The notes: generated by a model from the letters alone, not told the origin. Positions 44,994 to 55,100 are shown, counted from the first letter of the stretch. The stretch is 64,000 nt of DNA from Phyllobacteriaceae bacterium (GCA_016711085.1 JADJTR010000012.1:124001-188000); one strand, 5' to 3'. Program-made: numbers and translations.

Positions 44994-45506
44994 ATGCAGA
45001 AATTTCTCTCCGACTACGCCACGCCGCTGACCACCGGGCTGTTCGTCGTTTCGCTCGTCTCCGGCGTCGCCCTGTTCTTCCATCTCGAATCCGGCCTGTT
45101 CCACGGCATGCACGAATGGCTGAGCATGGTGCTGATCCTGCCTTTCGTCTTCCATATCTGGAAGAATTGGCGGCCCTTCGCATCCTATTTCAAGCGCATG
45201 CCGATGATGCTGGGCCTGACGCTTTCCATCGTCGCCGGCATCGCTTTCGCCGTCCCGGCGATTGGCTCGTCCGGCGGCGGGCGGCCGCCGCAACGCGCCC
45301 TGTTCGAAGCGGTCGAGAATGGCTCGGTGGCGCAGGTGGCGCCGCTGTTCGGCCTGACCGGCGAGGCCTTGGCCGAAGCGTTGAAGGCGGCCGGCTACAC
45401 GGTCGGTTCGGTAGGGGACAAGCTCAATGATGTCGCCCAGGCTTCGGGCAAGACCGGCTTCGACATTGTCAACGCCGTGGTCAAGGCGTCGGCCAAAACC
45501 AATTGA
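44994..45506 (+). CDS. DUF4405-type membrane protein
   Basis: The 170-residue protein has three hydrophobic segments (LTTGLFVVSLVSGVALFFHL, GMHEWLSMVLILPFVFHIWKNW with likely haem- or metal-binding His, MMLGLTLSIVAGIAFAVPAIG) and a soluble C-terminal tail. The layout matches DUF4405, which resembles cytochrome b-like membrane domains. The role is unknown. The ATG at 44994 (MQKFLSDYA) is preferred to the upstream GTG at 44970. It is convergent with the oxidase gene. Confidence 0.75.
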   Translation: MQKFLSDYATPLTTGLFVVSLVSGVALFFHLESGLFHGMHEWLSMVLILPFVFHIWKNWRPFASYFKRMPMMLGLTLSIVAGIAFAVPAIGSSGGGRPPQRALFEAVENGSVAQVAPLFGLTGEALAEALKAAGYTVGSVGDKLNDVAQASGKTGFDIVNAVVKASAKTN

Positions 45507-45507
45507 T

Positions 45508-46617
45508 TCAAACAGTTCGGCGCAACGCCGGACGCAGCGGCGACAGCGCCGCGATGACCGCAGGGTCCAATTCCGGCGGCAGGCCGAGGATCAGGTCGGC
45601 CGCCAGGCGCGATAGCGCCGGCGCCGTCTGGATGCCGTAACCGCCCTGCCCGGCCAGCACGAAAAATCCGTCCGCCGCGAAACCGGCGGCCGGCGTGCGA
45701 TCGGGAAAAAACGAACGCAGCCCGGCCCAATTGCGGTCGACGCGCGTCACCTCACAGGTCGTCGCCTGCTGGAAACGGTCGAGCCCCTCGGCGAGCGCCA
45801 TGTCGTCGGACCAGGCGTCGTGCGGCTCGACCGGGGTTTCGTCGGCGGGCGAGAAGAACAGTTTGCCGGCGTCGGGCTTGGCGTACCATTTCTCGCTCGC
45901 CGTGGCGCAGAGCGGCCAGCGAGTAACATCATGGCCGGCAGGCGCGGGCAGCAGCGCGGCGGTGCGACGCATCGGCTGCAACCCGAGCGGCGCAACGCCG
46001 GCGATGCGGCACATGACGTCCGCCCACGCGCCCGCTGCATTGACGAGCATCGGCGCGGCAAAATCGCCGACGGGCGTCGTGACCCGCCACTTTCCGTCTG
46101 CGCGCCCAATCGCGGTCGCTTCCGCCGACAATACGATGCGCCCGCCCAATGTCTTCAGCCGCCGCGCGAAACCGGTCAGCATGCGGTCGACGTCGATATC
46201 CTGCGCGCCCGGCTCGAACGCGGCGCGGACAATGCGGTCCGGTCGCAGGATCGGGAACAGGTCCACCGCCTCCCCGGGCGAAAGGTCCTGCAAACCCTCC
46301 GCGCCGGCCTTGTAGGCGGCGAAGGCGTCCAATTCGTCGTCGCCGGCAATCAGCAATTCGCCGCGCCGGGTCAGCAGAGACGAATCCGCCAAGCCTTCGG
46401 GGTTGTCGAGGAACGCCGCGCTGGCGTCGTTCAAGGCGCGCAGCGTGGCGTTGCCGTAGTTGCGGATGAACACCGCCGCCGAACGGCCGGTGGAATGGTA
46501 ACCGATGGCGGTTTCGCGTTCGAGCACGATGATCCGGGCGTGCGGCGCCAGTCGCGCGGCGGCCGAGACGCCGGCCATGCCGCCGCCGATGACGATGATA
46601 TCGCTCGTTTCCGCCAT
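45508..46617 (-). CDS. FAD-dependent D-amino-acid oxidase-like enzyme
   Basis: The 369-residue DAO-family flavoprotein has the FAD motif IIVIGGGMAGVSAAARLAPHARIIVLE at residues 7-33, YHSTGRSAAVFIRNYGN, and GQGGYGIQTAPALSRLAADLI near the C-terminus. It is similar in layout to D-arginine dehydrogenase (DauA), and a role in D-arginine or opine-type oxidation would suit the agmatine genes nearby. The substrate is inferred. Confidence 0.85.
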   Translation of the reverse strand: MAETSDIIVIGGGMAGVSAAARLAPHARIIVLERETAIGYHSTGRSAAVFIRNYGNATLRALNDASAAFLDNPEGLADSSLLTRRGELLIAGDDELDAFAAYKAGAEGLQDLSPGEAVDLFPILRPDRIVRAAFEPGAQDIDVDRMLTGFARRLKTLGGRIVLSAEATAIGRADGKWRVTTPVGDFAAPMLVNAAGAWADVMCRIAGVAPLGLQPMRRTAALLPAPAGHDVTRWPLCATASEKWYAKPDAGKLFFSPADETPVEPHDAWSDDMALAEGLDRFQQATTCEVTRVDRNWAGLRSFFPDRTPAAGFAADGFFVLAGQGGYGIQTAPALSRLAADLILGLPPELDPAVIAALSPLRPALRRTV

Positions 46618-46661
46618 TCAAAAGCCCAGCCCAGGAAGCCCCAGCATGAGGATTGCCCATT

Positions 46662-47111
46662 TCACTGGCAAGGCTGAACCGCCTGGCATTGCCGTGCGGT
46701 GAACTCGGCGATCAATTCCTGCACCGCCGGGGTGTATGCCTCCCAATCGCCGCGCCCGCAAACATAAGGCGCGTGATCGGCCATCCACGTGGCCATGGGC
46801 GCGCGCCAATCCGCATCGACACCGACAAGCTGCTCCGTCGCATACAGCAGATATTCGACATAGGCCTCGTAGGCCGCCTTGTCGTTGGCGTCGGACAGGG
46901 CACACCAGTCGGCATTGGCCAGTTTCGGATTGGCGATCGAAATATTGAGGAATTCCCGATAGATGTCGCGCGCGCCTTGTTCGCGCTGGATGCGATCGGC
47001 CTGATTGATCTGCCACGGGATGACAATCAGCGCGGTCAGAGCGAACAACGCGGCGACAAGGCCGCCGACGGCTTGCAGACCCTCGGCGTTGCGGTTCACC
47101 CAAGCCCACAT
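46662..47111 (-). CDS. Membrane-anchored protein of unknown function
   Basis: I do not recognise this 149-residue protein. It has one N-terminal membrane segment (VGGLVAALFALTALIVIPWQI, about residues 16-36). A soluble, acidic and Trp/Tyr-rich domain follows, with three Cys (ADWCAL, YVCGRG, QCQAVQPC) that could form disulfides if exported. It follows the agmatine deiminase gene by three bases on the same strand. The ending ARQCQAVQPCQ looks like a natural C-terminus. Confidence 0.7.
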   Translation of the reverse strand: MWAWVNRNAEGLQAVGGLVAALFALTALIVIPWQINQADRIQREQGARDIYREFLNISIANPKLANADWCALSDANDKAAYEAYVEYLLYATEQLVGVDADWRAPMATWMADHAPYVCGRGDWEAYTPAVQELIAEFTARQCQAVQPCQ

Positions 47112-47114
47112 TGT

Positions 47115-48251
47115 TCACACTTCCGGTTGCTCCTGGGTGGCGCAGTGGATGCCGCCGCCGACCTCGCCGATGGCGTCGATATCGAGCGCCACGATCTCGC
47201 GGCCGGGATACAGCCCGGCAAGTATTGTCGCGGCTTCGGCATCGGCGTGCCTGTCGCCGAACTCGGCGCAGATCACCGCGCCGTTGCAGACATAGTAGTT
47301 GACATAGGACGAAACGAAATCGGCCGCGCCAACGCGAATGTCAACGGGCTCCGGCAGTTTTACCAGTTCGAGCCTGCGGCCCTTGGCGTCGGTCGCCTTG
47401 GCCAGAATGTCATGCGTCTCGAAGGCCGAGCGCGACCAAGGATCGGAAGGATCGAGTTCCTCCGGCATCTGGATGACGACCACGCCCGGGCGAACGAAAC
47501 GCGCCAGCGCGTCGATGTGGTAGTCGGTGATGTCGGCGCCCTTGACGCCCGGCGCCCAGATCATCTTCTGCGCGCCAAGGGCGTCGAGCAGCATGGCTTC
47601 GACTTCGGCGGCCGAACCGGCGTTGCGGTTCGGGTTCACCCAGCACGAGGCGTGCGCGATCAGCGTGCCGTCGCCGTCCTGCTCGACGCCGCCGGCCTCG
47701 CCGACAAGGCCATTGTCGAACACTTGAAGTCCGAGGCGTTCGGAAATGCGGGCGGCGATCCCGCCGTCATGGCCATGAACCTGCTTGCCGCCCCAGCCAT
47801 TGAAATTGAACTGGGTCAACGCCAGGCCGCCCTTGCCGTCGACAACGAAGGCCGGGCCGGAATCGCGGGCCCAAAGATCGTCGGTCGCAATGTCCCAGAT
47901 TTCGACCTTGCCGCCGAGCAGCTTGCGCGCCGCCTTTTCGTGCGCCTTGTCCATCAGCCTGGCGACCGGCTCGAACTCGCCAATCGCGTTGGCCACGTCG
48001 GCGATCGTCTGTTGCAAGAGCGCCAAGAATTCCAGGTCGGGATGCACTTGCCGGTTCACCGGCCATTGCATGAAGGTGCGCTCATGCGGTTCGGTTTCCT
48101 CCGGCATGCGAAAACCGGCAGCGCGGGCAGTACCGGCGGCAAGGCCCGGCCGGGGCAGCAGCCCCGACCCGGCCAGCGCCACGGCGGATTTGAGAAAATT
48201 GCGGCGTTTCAAAACCTTGGGTTCCTTCGTTGCATTCCCGATTCGTGTCAC
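47115..48251 (-). CDS. aguA: Agmatine deiminase family protein with Tat-type signal
   Basis: The 378-residue peptidyl-arginine-deiminase fold has WARDSGPAFVV, FNFNGWGGK and the nucleophilic Cys in GGGIHCATQEQ. Unlike cytoplasmic AguA it starts with a twin-arginine-like leader (KRRNFLKSAVALAGSGLL, about residues 15-32), so it is probably exported. It would hydrolyse agmatine to N-carbamoylputrescine and ammonia. The start is a GTG overlapping the potF-like stop (GTGA). A second, cytoplasmic-looking homologue lies at 50273. Confidence 0.85.
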   Translation of the reverse strand: MTRIGNATKEPKVLKRRNFLKSAVALAGSGLLPRPGLAAGTARAAGFRMPEETEPHERTFMQWPVNRQVHPDLEFLALLQQTIADVANAIGEFEPVARLMDKAHEKAARKLLGGKVEIWDIATDDLWARDSGPAFVVDGKGGLALTQFNFNGWGGKQVHGHDGGIAARISERLGLQVFDNGLVGEAGGVEQDGDGTLIAHASCWVNPNRNAGSAAEVEAMLLDALGAQKMIWAPGVKGADITDYHIDALARFVRPGVVVIQMPEELDPSDPWSRSAFETHDILAKATDAKGRRLELVKLPEPVDIRVGAADFVSSYVNYYVCNGAVICAEFGDRHADAEAATILAGLYPGREIVALDIDAIGEVGGGIHCATQEQPEV

Positions 48252-49336
48252 CGGCGGCCCATCGCCTTGTCCCAGGCGCGATGCCAGAGTTTCAGCTCGT
48301 CCTGGGAGAACACCCGCGGCACCGCCAGTTTGGCGATGGTGTCGGCGGCCGGATAAAGATTGGCGTCGCTTTTCAGTTCCGGCGCGACCAGATCAAGCGC
48401 CTTGGCGTTGGCGGTGGCGAAACCGGTGGCGTCGGCCGCCGCCGCGGCGATGTCCGGCCGCAGGACGAAATCGATGAATTTCTGCGCCGCGGCCGGATTT
48501 GGCGCGTCGGCCGGAATGGCGAGCACATCGAAAAACATCAACGCGCCCTCCTTGGGCAGATGATACTCGATGCGGAATGGCCGGCCGGCTTCCTGCGCCC
48601 GCAATTGCGCCAGGCGTGCATCGCCGGAAAATCCGAGCGACAGGCAATAATCGCCATCGGCGAGGCCGGCGATGTACTGCGACGAATGGAATCGGCGCAC
48701 GAACGGGCGGAGCTTGTCGATGAGAGCGACGGCGGCGTCGAGATCGGCCTCGGTCGCCGTGTTGATGCTCTTGCCCTGCCATATCAGCGCTGAGCCGAGG
48801 ACCTGTTCGCCATCGTCGAGCATGGAAATGCCGCAGGACGACAGCTTCTCGGCAATGGCCGGGTCGAACAGCATGGCGAAGGAATCGAGCGGTGCGTCGG
48901 GCATCAGGGCGTCGACCTTGTCGCGGTTGACGATGACGCCGGCAGTGCCCCACATCCAGGGAACCGAATGGGAATTGCCGGGGTCGCCGGCGGCAATTTG
49001 CGCGTCTATGCCGGGGCTGATGTTGCCGGCATTGGCAAGCTTCGATTTATCCAGCGTCGACCAGACCTTGGCGCCGAGCTGGCGCAGGAAATGCGGCGAG
49101 AAGTTCGGTGTCACCACATCGTAGCCGCTGCCGCCGGTCAGCAATTTGGTTTCGACAATGTCGTTGTTGTCGAACACATCGTAGACAACCTTGATGCCGG
49201 TCTCGGCGGTGAATTTGGCTGTCGTTTCCGGGCCGAAATAGTCAGACCAGGAGTAGAGATGCAACTCCTCGGCCTGGACTGCTCCGGCGAGCAGCGGCAG
49301 GGCGAGAAATGCAGCGCGCAAGGATCTGAACGACAC
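48248..49336 (-). CDS. potF: Polyamine ABC transporter substrate-binding protein (PotF-like)
   Basis: The 362-residue periplasmic binding protein has a signal peptide (MSFRSLRAAFLALPLLAGAVQA) and then ELHLYSWSDYFGPETTAKFTAETGIKV, typical of PotD/PotF. It probably binds putrescine or agmatine. No permease or ATPase genes lie beside it. It is flanked by AguB and an exported agmatine deiminase, so it may capture their product in the periplasm. Confidence 0.87.
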   Translation of the reverse strand: MSFRSLRAAFLALPLLAGAVQAEELHLYSWSDYFGPETTAKFTAETGIKVVYDVFDNNDIVETKLLTGGSGYDVVTPNFSPHFLRQLGAKVWSTLDKSKLANAGNISPGIDAQIAAGDPGNSHSVPWMWGTAGVIVNRDKVDALMPDAPLDSFAMLFDPAIAEKLSSCGISMLDDGEQVLGSALIWQGKSINTATEADLDAAVALIDKLRPFVRRFHSSQYIAGLADGDYCLSLGFSGDARLAQLRAQEAGRPFRIEYHLPKEGALMFFDVLAIPADAPNPAAAQKFIDFVLRPDIAAAAADATGFATANAKALDLVAPELKSDANLYPAADTIAKLAVPRVFSQDELKLWHRAWDKAMGRR

Positions 49337-49345
49337 GATGGCCTC

Positions 49346-50248
49346 CTATCGGGCGGGGTTGGAAACGTTGGGACAATCGAGCGCTCGCGGCTTCGGACCG
49401 GTCAGCGCGCCATAGAGCTCCGGCCGGCGGTCGCGGAACACGCCCCAGCTCCGGCGCGCCTCGCGCATGGCGTCGAGGTCGAGGTTCGCGACGATCACTT
49501 CCTCATCGACGCGTCCGGCCTCGGCGACCTTGCGGCCGGTGAAATCGGCGATGAAGGAGGAGCCGTAGAAGGTCATTTCGCCGGCCCTTCCCTTTTCGAC
49601 GCCGATGCGATTGGCGGCAATGACCGGAGTGAGGTTGGCTCCGGCGTGGCCCTGCATGACGCGCTGCCAATGGTCGCGGCTGTCCCAGCCTGGCGTGGAG
49701 GGCTCGGAACCGATGGCGGTCGGATAGACCAGCACGTCGGCGCCCATAAGCACCATGGCGCGGGCGGCTTCCGGGAACCATTGATCCCAGCAGATGCCGG
49801 CGCCGACGCGGCCGACGGCCGTCTCGTGGACCATGAATCCGGTGTCGCCGGGCGAGAAGTAGTATTTCTCGTAGTAGCCGTGGCTGTCGGGGATGTGGGA
49901 TTTGCGATAGCGGCCGACGACACGACCGTCGGCGTCGATCATGGCGAGCGAATTGAACAGCCGGTCGCCGTCGCGCTCGTACCAGGAATAGGGCAGCACC
50001 ACGCCGAGGCGTTTGGCCAGCGCGCGGAAGCGGGCAATGCCCGCATGATCGTCGAACGGGCGTGCGGCGGCAAACCAGCGCTCGTCCATGTCCTGGCAGA
50101 AATACGGCGCCTCGAACAATTCCTGCAGCACGACGAGACCGGCGCCGCGCGACGCGGCCTCGCCGATCCGCGCTTCCAGCCGGTCGAGATTGGCCTCGGT
50201 TGCGTTGGTGCAGGCGATCTGGACTGCGGCGGCGATCAGGGCGGTCAT
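49346..50248 (-). CDS. aguB: N-carbamoylputrescine amidase
   Basis: The 300-residue nitrilase-family hydrolase has the Glu-Lys-Cys triad: Glu43 in VLQELFEAPYFCQ, Lys in GRYRKSHIPD and Cys in GAGICWDQWFPEAAR. Extended AguB features are GYYEKYYFSPGDTGF and AIGSEPSTPGWDSRDHWQR. It converts N-carbamoylputrescine to putrescine, CO2 and ammonia, the step after agmatine deiminase. Confidence 0.95.
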   Translation of the reverse strand: MTALIAAAVQIACTNATEANLDRLEARIGEAASRGAGLVVLQELFEAPYFCQDMDERWFAAARPFDDHAGIARFRALAKRLGVVLPYSWYERDGDRLFNSLAMIDADGRVVGRYRKSHIPDSHGYYEKYYFSPGDTGFMVHETAVGRVGAGICWDQWFPEAARAMVLMGADVLVYPTAIGSEPSTPGWDSRDHWQRVMQGHAGANLTPVIAANRIGVEKGRAGEMTFYGSSFIADFTGRKVAEAGRVDEEVIVANLDLDAMREARRSWGVFRDRRPELYGALTGPKPRALDCPNVSNPAR

Positions 50249-50272
50249 GGTGGCGCTCTCGTTTGTTTGAGG

Positions 50273-51345
50273 TCAGGCGGCCGGTTCCACCGGGATTTCC
50301 TGGGTGATGCAATGGATGGCGCCGCCGCCCGGCGCGATGGAGCTGACATTGATGCCGACGATTTCACGGTCCGGAAACGCCTTGCCGATGATGGCGAGCG
50401 CGTCGGCGTCGCCGGAGACGCCATAGGTCGGCACGATGACCGCGCCATTGGCGAGGGCGAAATTGATGTAGGAACGGCAGAATGTGTCGCTGGTCTGCTC
50501 CACATCCCAGGCTTCGGGCAGGTCGACAATCGTGAACGGCCGGCCGCGCGCGTCGGTTTCGGCGGCGAGCGCGGCGCGATTGACGTCGAGGATGCGCGAA
50601 TGTGGATCGGCCGAATTCGGATTGGACTCGAACAGCACTACTCCCGGTTCGACGAAAGCCAGCATGCCGTCGATGTGCCCGTCGGTTTCCGTGTCGAGCG
50701 GATCGCCCGGCAGCCAGATCACCTTGTCGACGCCGAGCATGGCCTTGAGCTCCGCGGTCGCCAGCGCCTTGTTGACGCCGGGATTACGGTTCGGATTGAG
50801 GATCGATGTCTCGGTGACGACCAGCGTGCCTTCTCCGTCGCAGGCGAGCGACCCGCCCTCGCAATAGAGCCATGAGTCGCGCACCGGCGCGCCTTGCAAG
50901 GTACCCAGCCGGCCAGCCTGGCATCCTCGTCAAAGGGCGCATGCTTGCCGCCCCAGGCGTTGAAGCGCCAGTCGACGATCGAGCGCCGGCCGGAGCCGTC
51001 GAGGACAAAGGTCGGGCCGGAATCGCGGATCCAGCAATCGTCGATGGGGATTTCGATCACCTCGACCTCGTTGCCGAGCGCCCGGCGCGCCAGCGTCGCG
51101 TGATCAGGATGGGCGACCATCGTCAACGGCTCATACCGGGCGATCGTCCGTGCGATCCGCGCATAGGCGTCGCGCATGTCGTCGAGGCGCGCACCGTAGA
51201 GATCGGAGCGATGCGGCCAGGCCATCAGGGTGCCGGCATGACGGCCGGTTTCGGCCGGGCGTCGTACGGATACGCCAATTCCATTCATCTTTTGCGACGC
51301 AACGGGGAATTCCCGGGCGGTATGGGCGGACTGGCGCATCGGCAT
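50273..51345 (-). pseudogene. aguA: Agmatine deiminase, frameshifted
   Basis: The N-terminal part (RHAGTLMAWPHRSDLYGARLDDMR, DDCWIRDSGPTFVLDGSG, RFNAWGGKHAPFDEDARLAGW) and the C-terminal part (LQGAPVRDSWLYCEGGSLACDGEG to the catalytic Cys in GGGAIHCITQEIP) are in different frames that meet at about 50900. One base is missing there. Restored, the enzyme has about 357 residues and no signal peptide. The start at 51345 (MPMRQSAH) is tentative; 51288 is an alternative. It is upstream of aguB and divergent from the LysR gene. Confidence 0.87.
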
Positions 51346-51429
51346 GGCAGGTTCCCGATCATTTGCGTTGGTTGCGCCAGTTGAATTCGCGGCCGGCTTG
51401 GTGTCAAACGAGAAGCATTCCTCCAATCG

Positions 51430-52306
51430 ATGAATGGATTTCACGTGAGACGATTCCGGGGCATTCCGCCATTGCAATATCTCCTGGGTTTCGAGGCCGC
51501 CGCCCGACTCGGCAGCTTCGCCGCCGCCGCCGAAGAACTCGGGTTGACCGATTCCGCCGTCAGCCACCAAATGCGAGCGCTGGAGGAACGCCTCGGCCAG
51601 CCGCTTTTCCGGCGCATCGGCCGCCGGTGAAATTGACCGATGCAGGTCAGGACTATCGCCGCAGCGTCGCGGAATCGCTCGACGGTCTCGAAAAGGCCAG
51701 CGGCGGCTGGCGCCCTACGCCAACCCGGCCAGCGTGGTGATCTATGCGCCGCGCGACTTTTCCGCCCGCTGGCTGATGGCGCGCCTTGGCGCGTTGCTGG
51801 CCGATTGTCCCGACGCCGAACCCTGGCTCGACACATCGGGCCGGCGCGTCGATTTCGCCGAGACCGAAGCGAGCATCGCGATTGAATCAAGCGATCAGCC
51901 GACCGAAAGCGACACCGCCATCGTGCTCGGCGAGGAAACACTCACCGCTTTGGCGCGCGGCGACCTCGTCCGACGATTGCCCGAGGCGCCGATGGTCGTA
52001 TTGCTGCAGAGCGAATCGACGGCGGGCTGGGATCGCTGGCTGGAAAACTGGCCGGACCTGCGGCGAGCCAGAACACTGACCTTCTCCGACGCCGATCTGG
52101 CGCTTTCGGCCGCCGAGGACGGCATTGGCGTGGCGCTCGCCAGCCCATTGCTGGCGCGCGCCGCGCTCGACGCCGGCAGGCTCGTCGCGCCATGGCCGGA
52201 GCGCGCGCTGCGTGGTCGTTTCTGGATGGCGAGGACGACCGCGCGTGAATTGGCGAACGAAGCGACCGCCAGCGTTTGGGCGTGGCTGAAGCGCCACGCC
52301 GCCTGA
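51430..52306 (+). pseudogene. LysR family regulator, two frameshifts
   Basis: The N-terminal helix-turn-helix (LQYLLGFEAAARLGSFAAAAEELGLTDSAVSHQMRALEERLGQPLFRR) is in frame from the ATG at 51430 but stops at 51630. Adding one G near 51626 continues it as RRVKLTDAGQDYRRSVAESLDGLEKASG. A second missing base near 51704 leads into RLAPYANPASVVIYAPRDFSARWL and the effector domain, ending at 52306. Corrected, it is about 292 residues and GcvA-like. It is divergent from the agmatine genes and probably regulates them. Confidence 0.82.
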
Positions 52307-52310
52307 AGCC

Positions 52311-53075
52311 TCACATCTTCTGGTAGGCTTCAGCGATGCCGAGGAAATCGGCCGCTTTCAACGCCGCGCCGCCGACCAGCGCGCCGTCGACATTGTCGAC
52401 GCCAAGCAGTTCGACCGCATTCGACGGCTTGACCGAACCGCCGTAGAGAATGCGCATTTTCGCCGCCTGCGCGCCGACCTGTTTGGCAAGCTCGGCGCGG
52501 ATGTGGGCGTGGGCCTGCATCACATCGGCGGCAGTCGGCGTCAGGCCGGTGCCGATGGCCCAGACCGGTTCGTAGGCGACGATGGTGTTCGCCGCCGTCG
52601 ACGTCGCCGGCGCCGAACCGGCGACCTGGCGGGTCAGCACATCAAGCGTTTTTCCGGCTTTGCGCTCATCGGCGGTCTCGCCGATGCAGACGATGGCGAC
52701 GAGGCCGGCGCGCCATGCGGCCTGAGCCTTGGCGGCGACCTGCGCATCGGTCTCGCCGTGGTATTGGCGGCGCTCGGAATGACCGACGATGACGTGGGTC
52801 GCGCCTGCGTCTTTCAGCATTTCGGCGGAAATGTCGCCGGTGTATGCGCCGGTCTCCTTGGCGTGGCAATCCTCGCCGCCGATCTTCACAGGCGACGTTT
52901 CGGCGATGTCGGCGGCGCGTGCGACCAGCGTCGCCGGCACGCAGACCAGGCCTTCGCAATCTGCGTCGAGGCCGCTCATGAAACCGTTGGCGATGGCGCG
53001 CAACTCGCCGAGGCTCGCCGCCACACCGTTCATCTTCCAGTTTCCCGCCACAAGCGGTCGAATTCCGGGAGTCAT
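52311..53075 (-). CDS. tpiA: Triosephosphate isomerase
   Basis: The 254-residue TIM has the N-terminal Lys in VAGNWKMNG, the catalytic His in IVGHSERRQ, the Glu in AYEPVWAIGTG and the phosphate loop GGSVKP. It interconverts dihydroxyacetone phosphate and glyceraldehyde 3-phosphate. It is divergent from ppiD, the usual alphaproteobacterial arrangement. Confidence 0.96.
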   Translation of the reverse strand: MTPGIRPLVAGNWKMNGVAASLGELRAIANGFMSGLDADCEGLVCVPATLVARAADIAETSPVKIGGEDCHAKETGAYTGDISAEMLKDAGATHVIVGHSERRQYHGETDAQVAAKAQAAWRAGLVAIVCIGETADERKAGKTLDVLTRQVAGSAPATSTAANTIVAYEPVWAIGTGLTPTAADVMQAHAHIRAELAKQVGAQAAKMRILYGGSVKPSNAVELLGVDNVDGALVGGAALKAADFLGIAEAYQKM

Positions 53076-53206
53076 GCCGCATCTCCTTGGACAGAGTTTC
53101 CGGGCAGGCGATTACCAGCTTCGCCATACAAAGCAATCGACTTCGCCGTTGAAGATGGCTAGAGCCTAGCGGCAAATCATCCAGTTCACGACAAGACGGG
53201 TCTTAC

Positions 53207-55096
53207 ATGCTTGAGGCACTACGAAACGCCGCCGGAAGCTGGGTCGCCAAGGCGCTGCTGGCCCTGCTGATCCTTTCTTTCGCCGTCTGGGGCATCTCCG
53301 GTCAGATGCTGGGCGGGTTCGCCTCCAATACCGTCATAACCGCCGGCAAGACCACCGTTTCGGCGCTCGACTACCGCCTCGCCTGAGATCGGCAGGTCTC
53401 GGTGTTGTCGCAGCGCCTTGGCCAAAGGTTGACGCGCGAGCAGGCCGAAAGCCTGGGCGTCGACCAACAGGTTCTGGCCCAATTGGTCGCCGGCGCGGTG
53501 CTCGACGAACAGGCGCGCGAAATGCGCCTTGGCCTGTCGCAGGACCGGCTCGCCGCCTTGGTCAAGGACGATCCGGCGTTCAAGGGACCGGACGGCAATT
53601 ACAGCCGCGAGCAGTTCGACTATGTTCTGCGCCAGGTTGGCATGCGGCCGGAAGACTACCTCAAGAACCGCGAACAGGTGGCGATCCGCCAACAGATCGT
53701 CGAGGCGTCGACCGACGGCCTGAAGACGCCCGATGCGTTTCTGACCGCCGTTGCGCTTTTCAAGGGCGAGGATCGCACGGTTGACTACGTTGCCATTCCG
53801 CGCAGTTCGGTTGAACCGATACCCGAGCCGGCCGAAACGGCGCTTACGACATGGTTCGACGACCACAAACGCGAATACGCCGCGCCGGAATACCGTAAGA
53901 TCGCCTACGCCAAGCTGGAGCCGGCCGACATCGCCGATCCGGCCGCCATTGCCGACGAGCAGGTGAAGGCGGATTACGACAAGAACATCGCCCGCTACAC
54001 GACGCCGGAAAAGCGCGCCATCGAGCAGATCGTGTTCAAGGACGAAGCGTCGGCGAAAGCGGCGGCCGACAGCATCAAGGGCGGGGCAACATTCGACGAC
54101 GTCATCAAGGCCGAGGGCAAGACGCCCGCCGACGTGTCGATCGGCACGCTGGCCAAAAGCGAAGTCGCCGACAAGACCATCGCCGACGCGGCGTTCGCAC
54201 TGGCCGAAGGCGCGGTTTCGGAGGTTCTGCCGGGAACTTTCGGACCGGTGCTGTTGCGCGTCACCAAGGTCGATGCCGAAGTCGTGCAAGCTTTCGACGC
54301 GGTCAGGGACACGATCCGCAACGAGCTGGCGATGGCGGAAGCGGCGAGCGTTCTGCTCGATACGCACGACGCCTACGAGGACGCCCGCGCCGGCGGCGAC
54401 ACGCTCGAGGAGGCCGCCGCCAAGGTGAAGTTGAAGGTTGTGACCATCGAGGCGGTCAGCCGCACCGGGGAAGCGCCGGACGGCACGGTCGTCAAGGACA
54501 TCCCGGAATCGGCGAAACTGCTCGACGCAGCCTTCGATTCCGATGTCGACGTGGAAAATCCGGCCATGCCGATCGGCGGCTCGGGCTTCGTGTTTTACGA
54601 GGTCAAGGCGGTGACTGCGGCGCGCGACCGCGCGCTCGACGAGATCAAGGACAAGGTCATCGCCGATTGGAAAAAGCAAGAGGGCGAACGCCTGCTCTCG
54701 ACCAAGGCGGAAGACGCGCGCAAAAAACTGGCCGGCGGCGCGACGCTCGACGCGATCGCGACCGAACTGGCGCTGACCAAGCAGACCAAGCGCGGGCTGA
54801 AACGCGGCGCCGAGGACTCCGATCTCGGCGCCAATGCGGTGGAAGCCGTATTTGCGGTCAAGCAGGGCGACAGCGGCGTGGTCGCCGGACCTGACGGCGA
54901 TTCGCAGTTCGTTTTCGTCGTCACCGAAGCGATCACCCCCGCCGGCGCCGGCCCCGAGCTGGTCGGCGAGGACGACCGCAAAGCCTACGCCTCGGCCATC
55001 GCCGACGACCTGCTGGACGAATTGGTCAACCGTTTGCGCGGCCAGTACGACGTAACCGTCAACGATGCCGCCATCGCCGCGGCGAAGAGCTTCTGA
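53207..55096 (+). pseudogene. ppiD: Peptidyl-prolyl cis-trans isomerase PpiD/SurA-like, with an in-frame stop
   Basis: From the ATG at 53207 the product begins MLEALRNAAGSWVAKALLALLILSFAVWGISGQ, an N-terminal membrane anchor. An in-frame TGA at 53384 follows codon 59 (..YRLA-stop-DRQVSVLSQRLGQRLT). The same frame then stays open to 55096 through the SurA_N-like and parvulin domains (ADVSIGTLAKSEVADKTIADAAFALAEGAVSEVLPGTFG). Related proteins read RLAYDRQ here, so a Tyr or Trp codon is expected. Full length would be 629 residues. The next start, a GTG at 53402, would lack the anchor. PpiD is a periplasmic folding factor. Confidence 0.87.
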
Positions 55097-55100
55097 CGCC

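Noticed and set aside
52303..52333. CTGAAGCC/GGCTTCAG inverted repeat as a shared lysR/tpiA terminator
   Set aside because: The loop is 15 bases and there is no T tract. It overlaps the ends of both genes and may be chance.
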